This document shows, piece after piece, positions 25,481-35,355 of a DNA stretch of 64,000 nt. How positions within the stretch are numbered: the stretch's first letter is position 1; the number at the start of each line of letters is the position of its first letter. The notes beneath the pieces are model-generated. The model had not been told where the DNA came from. It ran no database searches and was given only the letters and a program-made list of their open reading frames with translations. Where the stretch lies: positions 1-64,000 of the forward strand of contig NZ_CANLZX010000010.1 of NCBI RefSeq assembly GCF_947495675.1. Direction: 5' to 3'. The translations under genes and the position numbers were made by a program. This DNA is from an uncultured Algibacter sp. (GTDB taxonomy: Bacteria > Bacteroidota > Bacteroidia > Flavobacteriales > Flavobacteriaceae).

Positions 25481-25510
25481 TTTAGATGCTTAAAAAATTA
25501 AAAACTTGCG
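25481..25510 (-). promoter_or_regulatory. ECF-2-type promoter of the sigma gene
   Basis: On the minus strand CGCAAGTTTTT-N10-GCATCTAAA. It is the reference copy of the element repeated at 24849, 23840 and 19497. It lies in the 316-bp gap to the methyltransferase gene, where otherwise I see only AT-rich sequence and the promoter at 25748. Confidence 0.75.
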
Positions 25511-25747
25511 CACAAATACTTATTTTCAAAAAAACTAGGTCCTTTGCTAAGTAATTTCTATTGTGTAAAATTCTGCAGAATAAGTTCATTAAAACCTAAA
25601 CAATATGGCCATTAGACACACATAAGCAATTTAAAAAATTAAATTGGAAAAAATCAAAAATCAATCTCCCTAATTCCAAAAGTTTAGATATCATTAATTT
25701 ATAGAAATAATGAACAAAATCAATTAAACAATTTAGCATTTTAAGCG

Positions 25748-25755
25748 TACCTTTG
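25748..25755 (+). promoter_or_regulatory. -7 promoter element
   Basis: TACCTTTG matches TAnnTTTG and lies 19 bp before the methyltransferase ATG. Confidence 0.55.
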
Positions 25756-25773
25756 CACCCTCAATAAAATACC

Positions 25774-26988
25774 ATGCGATTACACAGAAACCTCTGCTTT
25801 GCAGTTATAGATGGCTTAACCTTAATTTTTAATGAAGGTAAGTACGCCGACAAAGTGATACAACAACTACTAAAACGCGATAAACGCTGGGGCTCGCGCG
25901 ATCGTGGTTTTGTTGCAGAAACCACATATGATATAGTTAGATGGAAACGCCTGTATGCTGAAATAGCAGAAGTTAAAGAACCTTTTGACCGTGACAATTT
26001 ATGGCGTATGTTCGCTGTTTGGGCTACTTTAAAAGGCATAAAGCTACCAGACTGGAAATATTTTGAAAACACACCTATAAGAAGAATTAAAGGTCGTTTT
26101 GACGAGCTATCTCAAGTTAGAAAACTTAGAGAATCTATTCCTGACTGGATGGATGAAGTTGGTTTAGCTGAGTTAGGTGAAGCCAATTGGTCTAAAGAAA
26201 TAGCAATGCAAAACGCACAAGCAGATGTTATTTTAAGAACAAATACGCTTAAAACAACAAAAGAAAACTTACAGAATATTTTAGCAGATGCTGGAATAGA
26301 AACAGAATTTATAAAAGGTTATGACTCTGCATTAAAACTTACAGAACGAGCAAATGTATTTGTTACAGATGCATTTCAAAATGGTTTTTTTGAGGTACAA
26401 GACGCTTCATCACAATTGGTGGCCGATTTTCTAGATGTAGCACCTGGCATGAAAGTAGTAGATACTTGCGCTGGAGCTGGCGGAAAAACTTTGCATATTG
26501 CTTCTCTCATGGAAAACAAAGGACAAATTGTAGCCATGGATATCTATGAAAGTAAACTTAAAAAATTAAAAGTAAGAGCTAGACGTAATGGTGTACATAA
26601 TGTAGATTTAAAAGTTATTGATTCTACAAAACCAATTAAAAAATTATATAATAAAGCAGATCGTGTGCTTATTGATGCGCCTTGTTCTGGTTTGGGTGTT
26701 TTACGTAGAAACCCAGATGCTAAATGGAAACTAGAACCTGAGTTTTTAGATAGAATTAGAGTTACTCAACAAGAAGTTTTACAACAATATTCTAAAATGG
26801 TAAAAGATGGTGGCAAATTGGTTTATGCCACTTGTTCGGTTTTACCATCAGAAAATCAAAATCAAGTAGAAGCCTTTTTAAAGTCTGAAGGAGGCGCAGA
26901 TTTCACTTTAATAAAAGACAAAAAAATATTTGCACATATCTCTGGCTTTGATGGGTTTTATATGGCATTATTAGAAAAGAAAAAATAA
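25774..26988 (+). CDS. RsmB/NOP-family rRNA cytosine-C5 methyltransferase
   Basis: A 404-residue SAM-dependent RNA m5C methyltransferase. The C-terminal Rossmann domain has the SAM loop VVDTCAGAGGKTLHIA (around residue 230), the catalytic-assist DAPCSGLG motif and the nucleophile motif YATCSVLPSENQNQVEAF. The N-terminal part (about 1-140) is helical, like the RNA-binding region of RsmB, though without a clear NusB-type domain. The target is probably 16S rRNA, but the exact cytosine cannot be told. It is monocistronic, between its own promoter and a strong terminator. Confidence 0.88.
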   Translation: MRLHRNLCFAVIDGLTLIFNEGKYADKVIQQLLKRDKRWGSRDRGFVAETTYDIVRWKRLYAEIAEVKEPFDRDNLWRMFAVWATLKGIKLPDWKYFENTPIRRIKGRFDELSQVRKLRESIPDWMDEVGLAELGEANWSKEIAMQNAQADVILRTNTLKTTKENLQNILADAGIETEFIKGYDSALKLTERANVFVTDAFQNGFFEVQDASSQLVADFLDVAPGMKVVDTCAGAGGKTLHIASLMENKGQIVAMDIYESKLKKLKVRARRNGVHNVDLKVIDSTKPIKKLYNKADRVLIDAPCSGLGVLRRNPDAKWKLEPEFLDRIRVTQQEVLQQYSKMVKDGGKLVYATCSVLPSENQNQVEAFLKSEGGADFTLIKDKKIFAHISGFDGFYMALLEKKK

Positions 26989-27007
26989 AAAAAAAGAATT
27001 CATTTTT

Positions 27008-27037
27008 AAAAAGCGACTATATATGGTCGCTTTTTTT
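27008..27037 (+). terminator. terminator of the methyltransferase gene
   Basis: The stem AAAAAGCGAC/GTCGCTTTTT with an 8-base loop and T7, 20 bp after the stop codon. Confidence 0.88.
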
Positions 27038-27106
27038 ATGTTTAAAACTCGTGTATAACTCAAAATTTTCAATCCCTAATTTAGATGAAATTACACTTAA
27101 AAAAAG

Positions 27107-27114
27107 TAAATTTG
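27107..27114 (+). promoter_or_regulatory. -7 promoter element of purL
   Basis: TAAATTTG matches TAnnTTTG and lies 34 bp before the purL ATG. No purine riboswitch-like fold was recognised in the short leader. Confidence 0.55.
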
Positions 27115-27147
27115 CACTTTCTTTAAACACACACAAATCAAGACCTA

Positions 27148-30100
27148 ATGATTCATTTCTTTGGAAACACAACCAGTAAAGTATTTGCTGTTCAAACAAC
27201 AAAAGAATTATCGACTGAAACTATTTCGAAATTAACATGGCTTTTTGGCAACCAACCTAAAATAGAACAAGCATCTTTAGATGCTTTTTTTGTTGGACCT
27301 CGAGCTGCAATGATTACACCTTGGAGTACCAATGCTGTTGAGATTACTCAAAACATGGGAATTTCTGATATTATTAGAATTGAAGAATTCCAAGCAGTTG
27401 AAGAAAATTTCAATGAGTTTGATCCAATGATTTCTGAAAAATTTAGCAGTTTAAATCAACACTCTTTTACTATAGATATTCAGCCAGAACCTATTCTAAA
27501 CATTGAAGATATTGCCGCTTATAACCAACAAGAAGGTTTATCGCTTAGTGATGAAGAAGTAAAGTATCTAGATGGGGTTGCTAAAAAAATTGGTCGCCCT
27601 TTAACCGATTCAGAAGTATTTGGGTTTTCACAAGTAAATTCTGAACATTGTCGACATAAAATTTTTAATGGCACATTTGTAATAGATGGAGAAGAAAAAC
27701 CAACCTCTCTTTTTAAATTAATTAAAGAAACATCTAAACAACATCCAAACGATATTGTTTCGGCATATAAAGATAATGTGGCTTTTATAAAAGGCCCAAA
27801 AGTGGAACAATTCGCTCCTGAACGTGCTGATATTCCAGACTATTATACTACTAAAGATTTTGATTCTGTAATTTCACTAAAAGCAGAAACGCATAACTTC
27901 CCTACAACGGTTGAGCCCTTTAATGGAGCTGCAACTGGTGCTGGGGGTGAAATTAGAGATAGACTTGCAGGAGGAAAAGGATCTTTACCATTAGCCGGAA
28001 CTGCAGTTTATATGACTTCGTATTCTAGACTAGAGGAAAACAGACCTTGGGAACAAAAGTTTGAAGCCAGAAAGTGGCTATACCAAACACCAATGGATAT
28101 TTTAATAAAAGCATCAAACGGTGCTTCAGATTTTGGAAACAAATTTGGCCAACCATTAATTGTGGGTTCTGTTTTAACTTTTGAGCATAATGAAAATGCC
28201 TCTTCAAGTGATGCTAATGCAAGACGATTAGGATTCGATAAAGTAATTATGCAAGCTGGAGGTATTGGATACGGAAAAGCAGAACAAGCCTTAAAAGACA
28301 CTCCTAAAGAAGGCGATAAAATCGTTATTCTTGGTGGCGAAAATTATAGAATTGGAATGGGTGGTGCTGCGGTATCATCAGCAGATACTGGTGCTTTTGC
28401 TTCGGGTATCGAATTAAATGCGGTACAACGTTCTAATCCAGAAATGCAAAAGCGTGCTGCGAATGCAGTACGTGGTATGGTAGAAAGCGATGAAAATTTT
28501 ATTGTTTCTATTCATGATCATGGTGCTGGTGGACATTTAAACTGCCTATCGGAATTAGTTGAAGATACCGGCGGAAAAATAGATTTAGATGCTTTGCCTG
28601 TTGGCGACCCTACCCTATCGGATAAAGAAATTATCGGCAATGAATCTCAAGAGCGTATGGGCTTAGTGATTTCAGAAAAACATATAGAAACTTTAAACAA
28701 AATAGCAGAGCGTGAGCGTTCGCCAATGTATACCGTTGGTGATGTTACAGGCGATAACCGTTTTACCTTTCAATCTAAAACCAAAGGCAACAAACCTATG
28801 GATTTAGCTATGGAAGATATGTTTGGAAGTTCTCCTAAAACCATTATGACCGATAAAACGGTTTCTAGAAATTATAAAAACCCACGATATAAAACTAAAA
28901 ATTTACAAATCTATCTTGAGCAAGTATTACAGCTCGAAGCTGTAGCCTGTAAAGATTGGTTAACAAACAAAGTAGACCGTTGTGTTGGTGGTAAAGTTGC
29001 CAAACAACAATGTGTTGGTCCTTTACAAATTCCTTTAAATAACGTAGGGGTTATGGCTCTAGATTTTAAAGGTAAAGAAGGTGTTGCAACCTCTATTGGC
29101 CACTCGCCTATTTCAGGATTAATTAATCCGGTTGCAGGAAGTAGAAATTCAATAACCGAAGCTTTAACAAACATAGTTTGGGCGCCATTAAAAGATGGTT
29201 TAAAATCGGTTTCATTATCTGCAAACTGGATGTGGCCTTGTAAAAACGAAGGTGAAGATGCTCGTTTATACGAAGCTGTAAAAGCTGTTTCAGAGTTTTC
29301 TATAGATTTAGGAATTAATGTTCCAACAGGTAAAGATTCGCTTTCAATGAAGCAAAAATATCCTGATGGCGATGTTATTTCTCCAGGTACCGTTATTATT
29401 TCGGCTGGTGCTAACTGTCATGATATTACCAAAGTTGTAGAGCCTGTTTTTAAACTAAACGGCGGAAATGTATATTATATTAATATTTCTCAAGATAATT
29501 TTAAATTAGGTGGTAGTTCATTTAACCAAGTACTAAATACTATTGGTAACGATGCGCCAAATGTAAAAGATGCGGCTTATGTTAAAACTGTATTTAACAC
29601 AGTACAATCATTAATTGTTAGCGATAAAATTGCAGCAGGACACGATGTTGCTTCTGGTGGATTAATTACAACGTTATTAGAACTTTGTTTTGCAGATGTT
29701 AATTTAGGAGCAGATTTAGACCTTACTAAATTAAATGAAGAAGATTCTATAAAAGTATTATTTGCTGAAAACTCCGGACTTGTTTTACAAGCTGATGCTT
29801 CAGTTGAAAGTATACTTACAGATAACAACATTGAGTTTTTCAACCTAGGACATGTAAATAATTCTGGTACGTTAAGCATTAAAAATAACGACGATAATTT
29901 CAGTTTCGATATCACTCATAACAGAGATGTTTGGTACAAAACGTCTTTCTTATTAGACCAGAAACAAACCGCTAACGGTTTAGCTCAGGATCGTTATGAT
30001 AATTATAAAAAACAACCGCTACAATATACATTCCCAGAACATTTTACTGGAAAGTTACCAGTAATTGGCAAATCAAGACCAAAAGCAGCAATTTTACGTG

Positions 30101-30822
30101 AAAAAGGATCAAACTCTGAACGTGAAATGGCAAACGCTATGTATTTAGCAGGTTTTGATGTTAAAGATGTACACATGACCGATTTAATTTCTGGTCGCGA
30201 AACCCTAGAGGATATTCAGTTTTTAGGAGCTGTAGGAGGTTTTAGTAATTCTGATGTTTTAGGTTCTGCTAAAGGTTGGGCTGGCGCCATTAAATACAAT
30301 GAAAAAGCAAATAAAGCTATTCAAAATTTCTTTAACAGAGAAGATACACTATCCGTTGGGATTTGTAATGGGTGTCAATTATTTATGGAATTAGAAGAAA
30401 TAAATCCTGACCATGAAGTTCATGGTAAAATGGGTCATAACGATTCTCATAAACATGAAAGTTCTTTTACTTCAGTTAAAATACAAGAGAATAATTCTGT
30501 AATGCTATCAACGCTTGCAGGAACTACTTTAGGCGTTTGGATTTCACATGGTGAGGGAAAATTTAATTTACCTTACACCGAAGACAAATATCAAATTGTA
30601 GCAAAATATGGTTATGAAGGATATCCGCATAATCCTAATGGCTCAGATTTTAATACTGCTATGATGAGTGATAAAACGGGTCGCCATTTAGTAACAATGC
30701 CTCATATTGAACGCTCAACATTCCAATGGAATTGGGCAAATTATCCTAACGGACGTAAAGACGAGGTTTCTCCTTGGCTTGAAGCCTTTGTGAATGCTAG
30801 ACTTTGGATTGAAAAGAACTAA
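27148..30822 (+). CDS. purL: phosphoribosylformylglycinamidine synthase, long single-chain form
   Basis: A 1224-residue enzyme that converts FGAR, glutamine and ATP to FGAM in purine synthesis. The length is that of the large PurL in which synthetase and glutaminase are fused, as in Proteobacteria, rather than the PurSQL complex. Motifs: GFSQVNSEHCRHKIF, then AETHNFPTTVEPFNGAATG (in part) and VSIHDHGAGG in the synthetase domains, and GICNGCQLFMEL (catalytic Cys), LVTMPHIERS (His) in the C-terminal class I glutaminase. It is monocistronic, convergent with ppdK. Confidence 0.96.
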   Translation: MIHFFGNTTSKVFAVQTTKELSTETISKLTWLFGNQPKIEQASLDAFFVGPRAAMITPWSTNAVEITQNMGISDIIRIEEFQAVEENFNEFDPMISEKFSSLNQHSFTIDIQPEPILNIEDIAAYNQQEGLSLSDEEVKYLDGVAKKIGRPLTDSEVFGFSQVNSEHCRHKIFNGTFVIDGEEKPTSLFKLIKETSKQHPNDIVSAYKDNVAFIKGPKVEQFAPERADIPDYYTTKDFDSVISLKAETHNFPTTVEPFNGAATGAGGEIRDRLAGGKGSLPLAGTAVYMTSYSRLEENRPWEQKFEARKWLYQTPMDILIKASNGASDFGNKFGQPLIVGSVLTFEHNENASSSDANARRLGFDKVIMQAGGIGYGKAEQALKDTPKEGDKIVILGGENYRIGMGGAAVSSADTGAFASGIELNAVQRSNPEMQKRAANAVRGMVESDENFIVSIHDHGAGGHLNCLSELVEDTGGKIDLDALPVGDPTLSDKEIIGNESQERMGLVISEKHIETLNKIAERERSPMYTVGDVTGDNRFTFQSKTKGNKPMDLAMEDMFGSSPKTIMTDKTVSRNYKNPRYKTKNLQIYLEQVLQLEAVACKDWLTNKVDRCVGGKVAKQQCVGPLQIPLNNVGVMALDFKGKEGVATSIGHSPISGLINPVAGSRNSITEALTNIVWAPLKDGLKSVSLSANWMWPCKNEGEDARLYEAVKAVSEFSIDLGINVPTGKDSLSMKQKYPDGDVISPGTVIISAGANCHDITKVVEPVFKLNGGNVYYINISQDNFKLGGSSFNQVLNTIGNDAPNVKDAAYVKTVFNTVQSLIVSDKIAAGHDVASGGLITTLLELCFADVNLGADLDLTKLNEEDSIKVLFAENSGLVLQADASVESILTDNNIEFFNLGHVNNSGTLSIKNNDDNFSFDITHNRDVWYKTSFLLDQKQTANGLAQDRYDNYKKQPLQYTFPEHFTGKLPVIGKSRPKAAILREKGSNSEREMANAMYLAGFDVKDVHMTDLISGRETLEDIQFLGAVGGFSNSDVLGSAKGWAGAIKYNEKANKAIQNFFNREDTLSVGICNGCQLFMELEEINPDHEVHGKMGHNDSHKHESSFTSVKIQENNSVMLSTLAGTTLGVWISHGEGKFNLPYTEDKYQIVAKYGYEGYPHNPNGSDFNTAMMSDKTGRHLVTMPHIERSTFQWNWANYPNGRKDEVSPWLEAFVNARLWIEKN

Positions 30823-30841
30823 TAATCCAAATTAATAAATT

Positions 30842-30878
30842 AAAAGCCTCGAAACATTAAATGTTTCGAGGCTTTTTT
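30842..30878. terminator. bidirectional terminator between purL and ppdK
   Basis: The perfect stem AAAAGCCTCGAAACAT/ATGTTTCGAGGCTTTT with a 3-base loop and T tracts on both strands serves both convergent genes. Confidence 0.9.
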
Positions 30879-30891
30879 AGTTTACAATTAA

Positions 30892-33621
30892 TTATAAAAC
30901 TGCTTTTATAGCCGCCTGAGCAGTTACTAATCTTGCAATTGGCACACGATAAGGAGAACAACTTACATAATCCATACCTACATTGTAACAAAATTCAACT
31001 GAGCTTGGTTCACCTCCATGCTCACCACAAATACCCACTTTTAAATTAGGTTTTGTACTTCTACCACGTTGCGTACCAATTTTAATTAATTGCCCAACGC
31101 CTTCTTGATCTAACACTTCAAAAGGGTCCACTTTTAAAATACCTTTCTCAATATAAATTGGTAAAAACTTACCAGCATCATCACGCGAATAACCAAAAGT
31201 CATTTGCGTTAAATCGTTTGTTCCAAAAGAGAAAAAATCTGCTTTTTCGGCAATTTTATCTGCCATTAAAGCTGCTCTAGGAATTTCTATCATAGTTCCA
31301 ACTAAATATTCAACTTTATCATTTCTTTCTTTAAAAATGATATTAGCAGTAGTTCTAATAATTTCTTCCTGAGCTTCAAACTCTTTTACTGTACCAATTA
31401 ATGGCACCATAATTTCTGGTTTACAAATAATACCTCTTTCTTTTAAATTTAAAGCAGCCTCAATAATAGCTCGTGTTTGCATTTCTGTAATTTCAGGATA
31501 GGTGTTACCCAATCTACAACCTCTATGGCCTAACATTGGATTAAACTCCTCTAGTTCGGCTACTTTATTTTTTACGGCTTGTAAAGAAATATGCATTTCT
31601 TCTGCAAGGTCTTTTTGTGTTGCTAATTGATGAGGCACAAACTCATGCAAAGGTGGATCTAACAAACGAATGGTAACAGCTAATCCTTCCATAGCTTCAA
31701 AAATGCCTTCAAAATCTGCACGTTGCATTGGTAATAAATCTGTAAGTGCGGCTTTCCTACCTTTAATAGTATCTGCAAGAATCATTTCACGCATGGCTTT
31801 AATTCTATCTAACTCAAAGAACATATGTTCTGTTCGTGTGAGTCCTATACCTTGTGCTCCAAAACTACGTGCTATTCTAGCATCTTTAGGGCTATCTGCA
31901 TTAGTACGCACTTTCATTTGTGCATATTTATCAGATAGTTTCATAATTTCAGCAAACTCGCCACTTAATTCTGGCTCAATAGTAGCTACTTTCCCTTCGA
32001 TAATATTTCCTGTAGAACCATTTAGTGAAATCCAGTCACCTTCATGATATTTATGGTCACCAACTGTTAATGTTCTACTCTTATAATTAATTTTTAATGC
32101 ACCAGCACCAGAAATACAACATTTACCCATACCACGAGCTACAACAGCCGCATGCGAAGTCATACCTCCTCGTGCTGTTAAAATACCTTTAGCAATATTC
32201 ATCCCTTCCAAATCTTCGGGAGAAGTTTCTATACGAACAAGAATACTGTTTTTAAACTTATTAGCTTCATCTGCAAAAAATACAATCTTACCTGTTGCAG
32301 CACCAGGAGACGCAGGTAATCCTTGTGCAATTACATCAGCTTCTTTTAGAGCTTTGGGATCAAAAACTGGATGCAATAACTCATCTAATTTATTAGGCTC
32401 TACAAGCAACAAAGCCTCTTGTTCATTAATCATGCCTTCTTTTAATAAGTCCATAGCAATTTTAACCATGGCAGCACCTGTACGTTTTCCATTTCGGGTT
32501 TGCAAAATCCACAATTTCCCATCTTGAATAGTAAATTCCATATCCTGCATATCTCGATAATGCTTTTCAAGCTTATCTTGATAATCATTTAGCTCGTTAA
32601 AAATAGTGGGCATTAATTCTTCTAAAGAAGGATAATTTTCTAATCTATCTTGCTCATCAATTTTTGCTAATTCCGCCCAACGTTGAGAACCTAATTTAGT
32701 GATTTGCTGAGGTGTTCTTACCCCTGCAACAACATCTTCACCTTGTGCATTAATTAAATATTCTCCGTTAAAAACATTCTCACCGGTGCCTGCATCTCGT
32801 GTAAAACAAACACCTGTTCCAGAATTTTCACCCATATTACCATAAACCATTGCCTGTACGTTTACAGCTGTTCCCCAATCTGAAGGATAACCGTGCATGT
32901 TTCGATAATAAATGGCTCTATCACCATTCCAACTATTAAATACAGCTATTACAGCACCCCATAATTGATCCCAAGGGTTTGTTGGAAAATCATGACCTGT
33001 TCTCTTTTTTACTGCATCTTTAAAATCATAAACCAAATCTTTTAAATCTTGAACCGTAAACTCTGTATCTAGCTTAATACCTCTTTTTTCTTTAAGATGC
33101 TCCATGATTTCTTCAAAAGGATCAATATCTTCTTTAGAAGCTGGTTTCATTCCTAAAACTACACCTCCATACATTTGGATAAAACGACGGTAAGAATCCC
33201 ACGCGAATATCTCATTATTAGTTTTTTTTGCTAAACCGATTACCACATGATCATTCATACCTAAATTAAGAACAGTATCCATCATACCTGGCATAGAAAC
33301 TCTTGCTCCAGAACGAACTGATATTAGCAATGGATTTTCTTTATCGCCAAAAGTTGTACCCATTTGAGCCTCAATATTTGCTATTGATGCTTCAACCTCT
33401 TCTTTTATCATTGCTACTATTGCATCTTTCCCTAAAAGATTGTATTCTGTACAAACCTCAGTAGTTATTGTAAACCCTGGAGGAACTGGTATTCCTATTG
33501 AGCTCATTTCTGCTAAATTTGCTCCTTTACCTCCTAAAAGGTTTTTCATTTTACTGTTGCCATCTGCTGTTTTGTTTCCAAATCTGAAAACTCGAGCTTT
33601 TACATTTTCAAGTATTTCCAT
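30892..33621 (-). CDS. ppdK: pyruvate, phosphate dikinase
   Basis: A 909-residue dikinase interconverting PEP, AMP and PPi with pyruvate, ATP and Pi. N-terminal ATP-grasp domain: FGNKTADGNSKMKNLLGGKGANLAEM (in part) and SVRSGARVSMPGMMDTVLNLG. The swivelling phosphohistidine domain has GGMTSHAAVVARGMGK, and the TIM barrel ends in GICGEHGGEPSSVEF with the PEP-site Cys. It can support PPi-dependent glycolysis or gluconeogenesis. An Fnr-type palindrome lies 67 bp upstream, which would link it to the pfl genes and oxygen limitation. Confidence 0.96.
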   Translation of the reverse strand: MEILENVKARVFRFGNKTADGNSKMKNLLGGKGANLAEMSSIGIPVPPGFTITTEVCTEYNLLGKDAIVAMIKEEVEASIANIEAQMGTTFGDKENPLLISVRSGARVSMPGMMDTVLNLGMNDHVVIGLAKKTNNEIFAWDSYRRFIQMYGGVVLGMKPASKEDIDPFEEIMEHLKEKRGIKLDTEFTVQDLKDLVYDFKDAVKKRTGHDFPTNPWDQLWGAVIAVFNSWNGDRAIYYRNMHGYPSDWGTAVNVQAMVYGNMGENSGTGVCFTRDAGTGENVFNGEYLINAQGEDVVAGVRTPQQITKLGSQRWAELAKIDEQDRLENYPSLEELMPTIFNELNDYQDKLEKHYRDMQDMEFTIQDGKLWILQTRNGKRTGAAMVKIAMDLLKEGMINEQEALLLVEPNKLDELLHPVFDPKALKEADVIAQGLPASPGAATGKIVFFADEANKFKNSILVRIETSPEDLEGMNIAKGILTARGGMTSHAAVVARGMGKCCISGAGALKINYKSRTLTVGDHKYHEGDWISLNGSTGNIIEGKVATIEPELSGEFAEIMKLSDKYAQMKVRTNADSPKDARIARSFGAQGIGLTRTEHMFFELDRIKAMREMILADTIKGRKAALTDLLPMQRADFEGIFEAMEGLAVTIRLLDPPLHEFVPHQLATQKDLAEEMHISLQAVKNKVAELEEFNPMLGHRGCRLGNTYPEITEMQTRAIIEAALNLKERGIICKPEIMVPLIGTVKEFEAQEEIIRTTANIIFKERNDKVEYLVGTMIEIPRAALMADKIAEKADFFSFGTNDLTQMTFGYSRDDAGKFLPIYIEKGILKVDPFEVLDQEGVGQLIKIGTQRGRSTKPNLKVGICGEHGGEPSSVEFCYNVGMDYVSCSPYRVPIARLVTAQAAIKAVL

Positions 33622-33657
33622 AATATTTGTGTTTTAATTTTCCTTTATAAAAGTCTA

Positions 33658-33701
33658 TTAAATTAAGAATTTACAAGAAAAACTATAATGATAAATATCA
33701 T
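33658..33701 (-). promoter_or_regulatory. Fnr-type box and promoter of ppdK
   Basis: ATGATAAATATCAT (33688-33701) is a perfect palindrome with arms ATGATA/TATCAT. A degenerate -7 element, TAATTTAA on the minus strand (33658-33665), lies with its centre 33 bp downstream, the same spacing as at the ccoS and pflB promoters. Confidence 0.6.
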
Positions 33702-33720
33702 ATTTAGAGATATTTACAAC

Positions 33721-33751
33721 AAAAAAACACCTCCAAAATTGGAGGTGTTTT
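33721..33751 (-). terminator. terminator of the DUF3360-like gene
   Basis: The stem AAACACCTCCA/TGGAGGTGTTT is followed on the minus strand by T7, about 50 bp past the stop codon at 33803. Confidence 0.85.
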
Positions 33752-33802
33752 AACTACTAAATTAAAGTTTATGAAAACTTAAAAAATTTGACTATTTTTA
33801 AA

Positions 33803-35308
33803 TTACAAGTAAGGTAGTATTCCATAACTTGATTCTAGCATTCCTACAGCTAGCATTGCTACAATACAAATAATTAATATACTTAAAGGAATTACCCACC
33901 TATCTATAAGCGAGAGACTTTTAGGTCTATCTTTATCTCCTATTAATCCATTATTATCTAAAAACATTGCTAAAGCCCAAGCTAATACCGGATTTGTAAC
34001 CATCGCTGTGAAAATACAGATACCTGCAGCTTGAGAACAAGAACTTTTTTTAACCATTTGTATACCAGCTTCAATCATAGGTAAAAATACTCCAACTAAT
34101 AAAGCAATAGCTCTTACAGGAGGCCAAACTGCGACATCCATAGGAGTTCCTAAAATAGCTACTGCCATAACCATTATACCCAAAAGAATAGCACCACCTG
34201 GTATGGGTCTTTTTGCAATAGCTGCTGGAATCATATATGTACCCCAAGATGATGTAATGTTACCACCACCAACAGCTGTACCAACCATTTGTCTTATTGA
34301 ACACATAGTCATTGTATCATCAACATCCATCAATACTTTTTCTGATTTTTTAGGATAATTTAATTCTTGAAAAATACGATGTCCTAAAAAATCTGGAGAC
34401 CACATGGCAACTGCCAAAATAGCAAATGGCAAAGAGGCTATAAAATGTTGTGAATTAGGCAAACCTAGCATCCAACCTTCCTCGGTACTTCCCCACCAAT
34501 ATGCTGGATTAAGATTTGGTAACCCCATTTGTGTTGTAAACTGAAGATCGAAACTTGCACCACCAATTAAAGCTATTGCTAATGCTGTAATGGCACAGGC
34601 AGGAATTGCTAACCAACGTTTTTCAATTCTAGCCAAATAGCTATATAGAATAACTGTAGCACCTAAAATAACTAGCCCAAGATACCCCATAGAGCCCGCT
34701 TCAACTGCTGTTGATTCAAGACCCATACTCCATGACTGAATAGTCTTAATTTGAACCAATGCCCCAGAAAACCCTAAGAAAATCAATAACCCTCCAGCAA
34801 CACCTTTACTGGTTAAATTTACCAATCGAGACCCTCCTTTAAAAAAACTAAGAAGAAGCCCAAATACACCAATTAAAATAGCTAAAGCTAATGGATGGGC
34901 TCCTGCTAAAGCAATACTAGCAATAAGAGGAATCATTGGTCCATGATTTCCAGCTAAATTTGCTCTAGGATTAAAAAATCCAGAAGCTAAAATAACAAAT
35001 AAAAATGCCGGTATTAACATTTCAACTCGAGACACTTCTATGGCAAATTCTTTACCAAGTGTAATATGATCCCAAGCCTCTGTTAATCCTTCTGCCCATG
35101 CCATCATTACTGATGAATACATGGCAATAATACCTAGTGTTCCAGCAAGTGCTGGCACCAAGTCTTCCCATTCAAATTTAAAATCCCTACCTGGCAAGTT
35201 TAGTTTATACCTTTTAGGTTTCATGATTTGTAATTCATGATCTAAATATTCGGAACGAGTAGCAAACTCTGATGCCGGTTTATGTAGTTCTTTATAAGTA
35301 TCTTTCAT
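33803..35308 (-). CDS. DUF3360-like multi-spanning transporter
   Basis: A 501-residue inner-membrane protein with about 12-13 hydrophobic segments after a 60-residue cytoplasmic leader (ELHKPASEFATRSEYLDHELQ, in part). The body (FEWEDLVPALAGTLGIIAMYSSVMMAW, NLAGNHGPMIPLI, VGGGNITSSWGTYMIPAAIAKRPIPGG, all in part) matches what I remember of DUF3360, a family of the NCS2/SulP superfamily with unknown substrate. It lies between ppdK and pflA, so a fermentation-linked anion or carboxylate is conceivable. No transport assignment can be made from sequence. Confidence 0.65.
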   Translation of the reverse strand: MKDTYKELHKPASEFATRSEYLDHELQIMKPKRYKLNLPGRDFKFEWEDLVPALAGTLGIIAMYSSVMMAWAEGLTEAWDHITLGKEFAIEVSRVEMLIPAFLFVILASGFFNPRANLAGNHGPMIPLIASIALAGAHPLALAILIGVFGLLLSFFKGGSRLVNLTSKGVAGGLLIFLGFSGALVQIKTIQSWSMGLESTAVEAGSMGYLGLVILGATVILYSYLARIEKRWLAIPACAITALAIALIGGASFDLQFTTQMGLPNLNPAYWWGSTEEGWMLGLPNSQHFIASLPFAILAVAMWSPDFLGHRIFQELNYPKKSEKVLMDVDDTMTMCSIRQMVGTAVGGGNITSSWGTYMIPAAIAKRPIPGGAILLGIMVMAVAILGTPMDVAVWPPVRAIALLVGVFLPMIEAGIQMVKKSSCSQAAGICIFTAMVTNPVLAWALAMFLDNNGLIGDKDRPKSLSLIDRWVIPLSILIICIVAMLAVGMLESSYGILPYL

Positions 35309-35355
35309 GCTGTAATATTTATCTGGCCTGAAATTATTTTTTTAAAATTTTTTAA

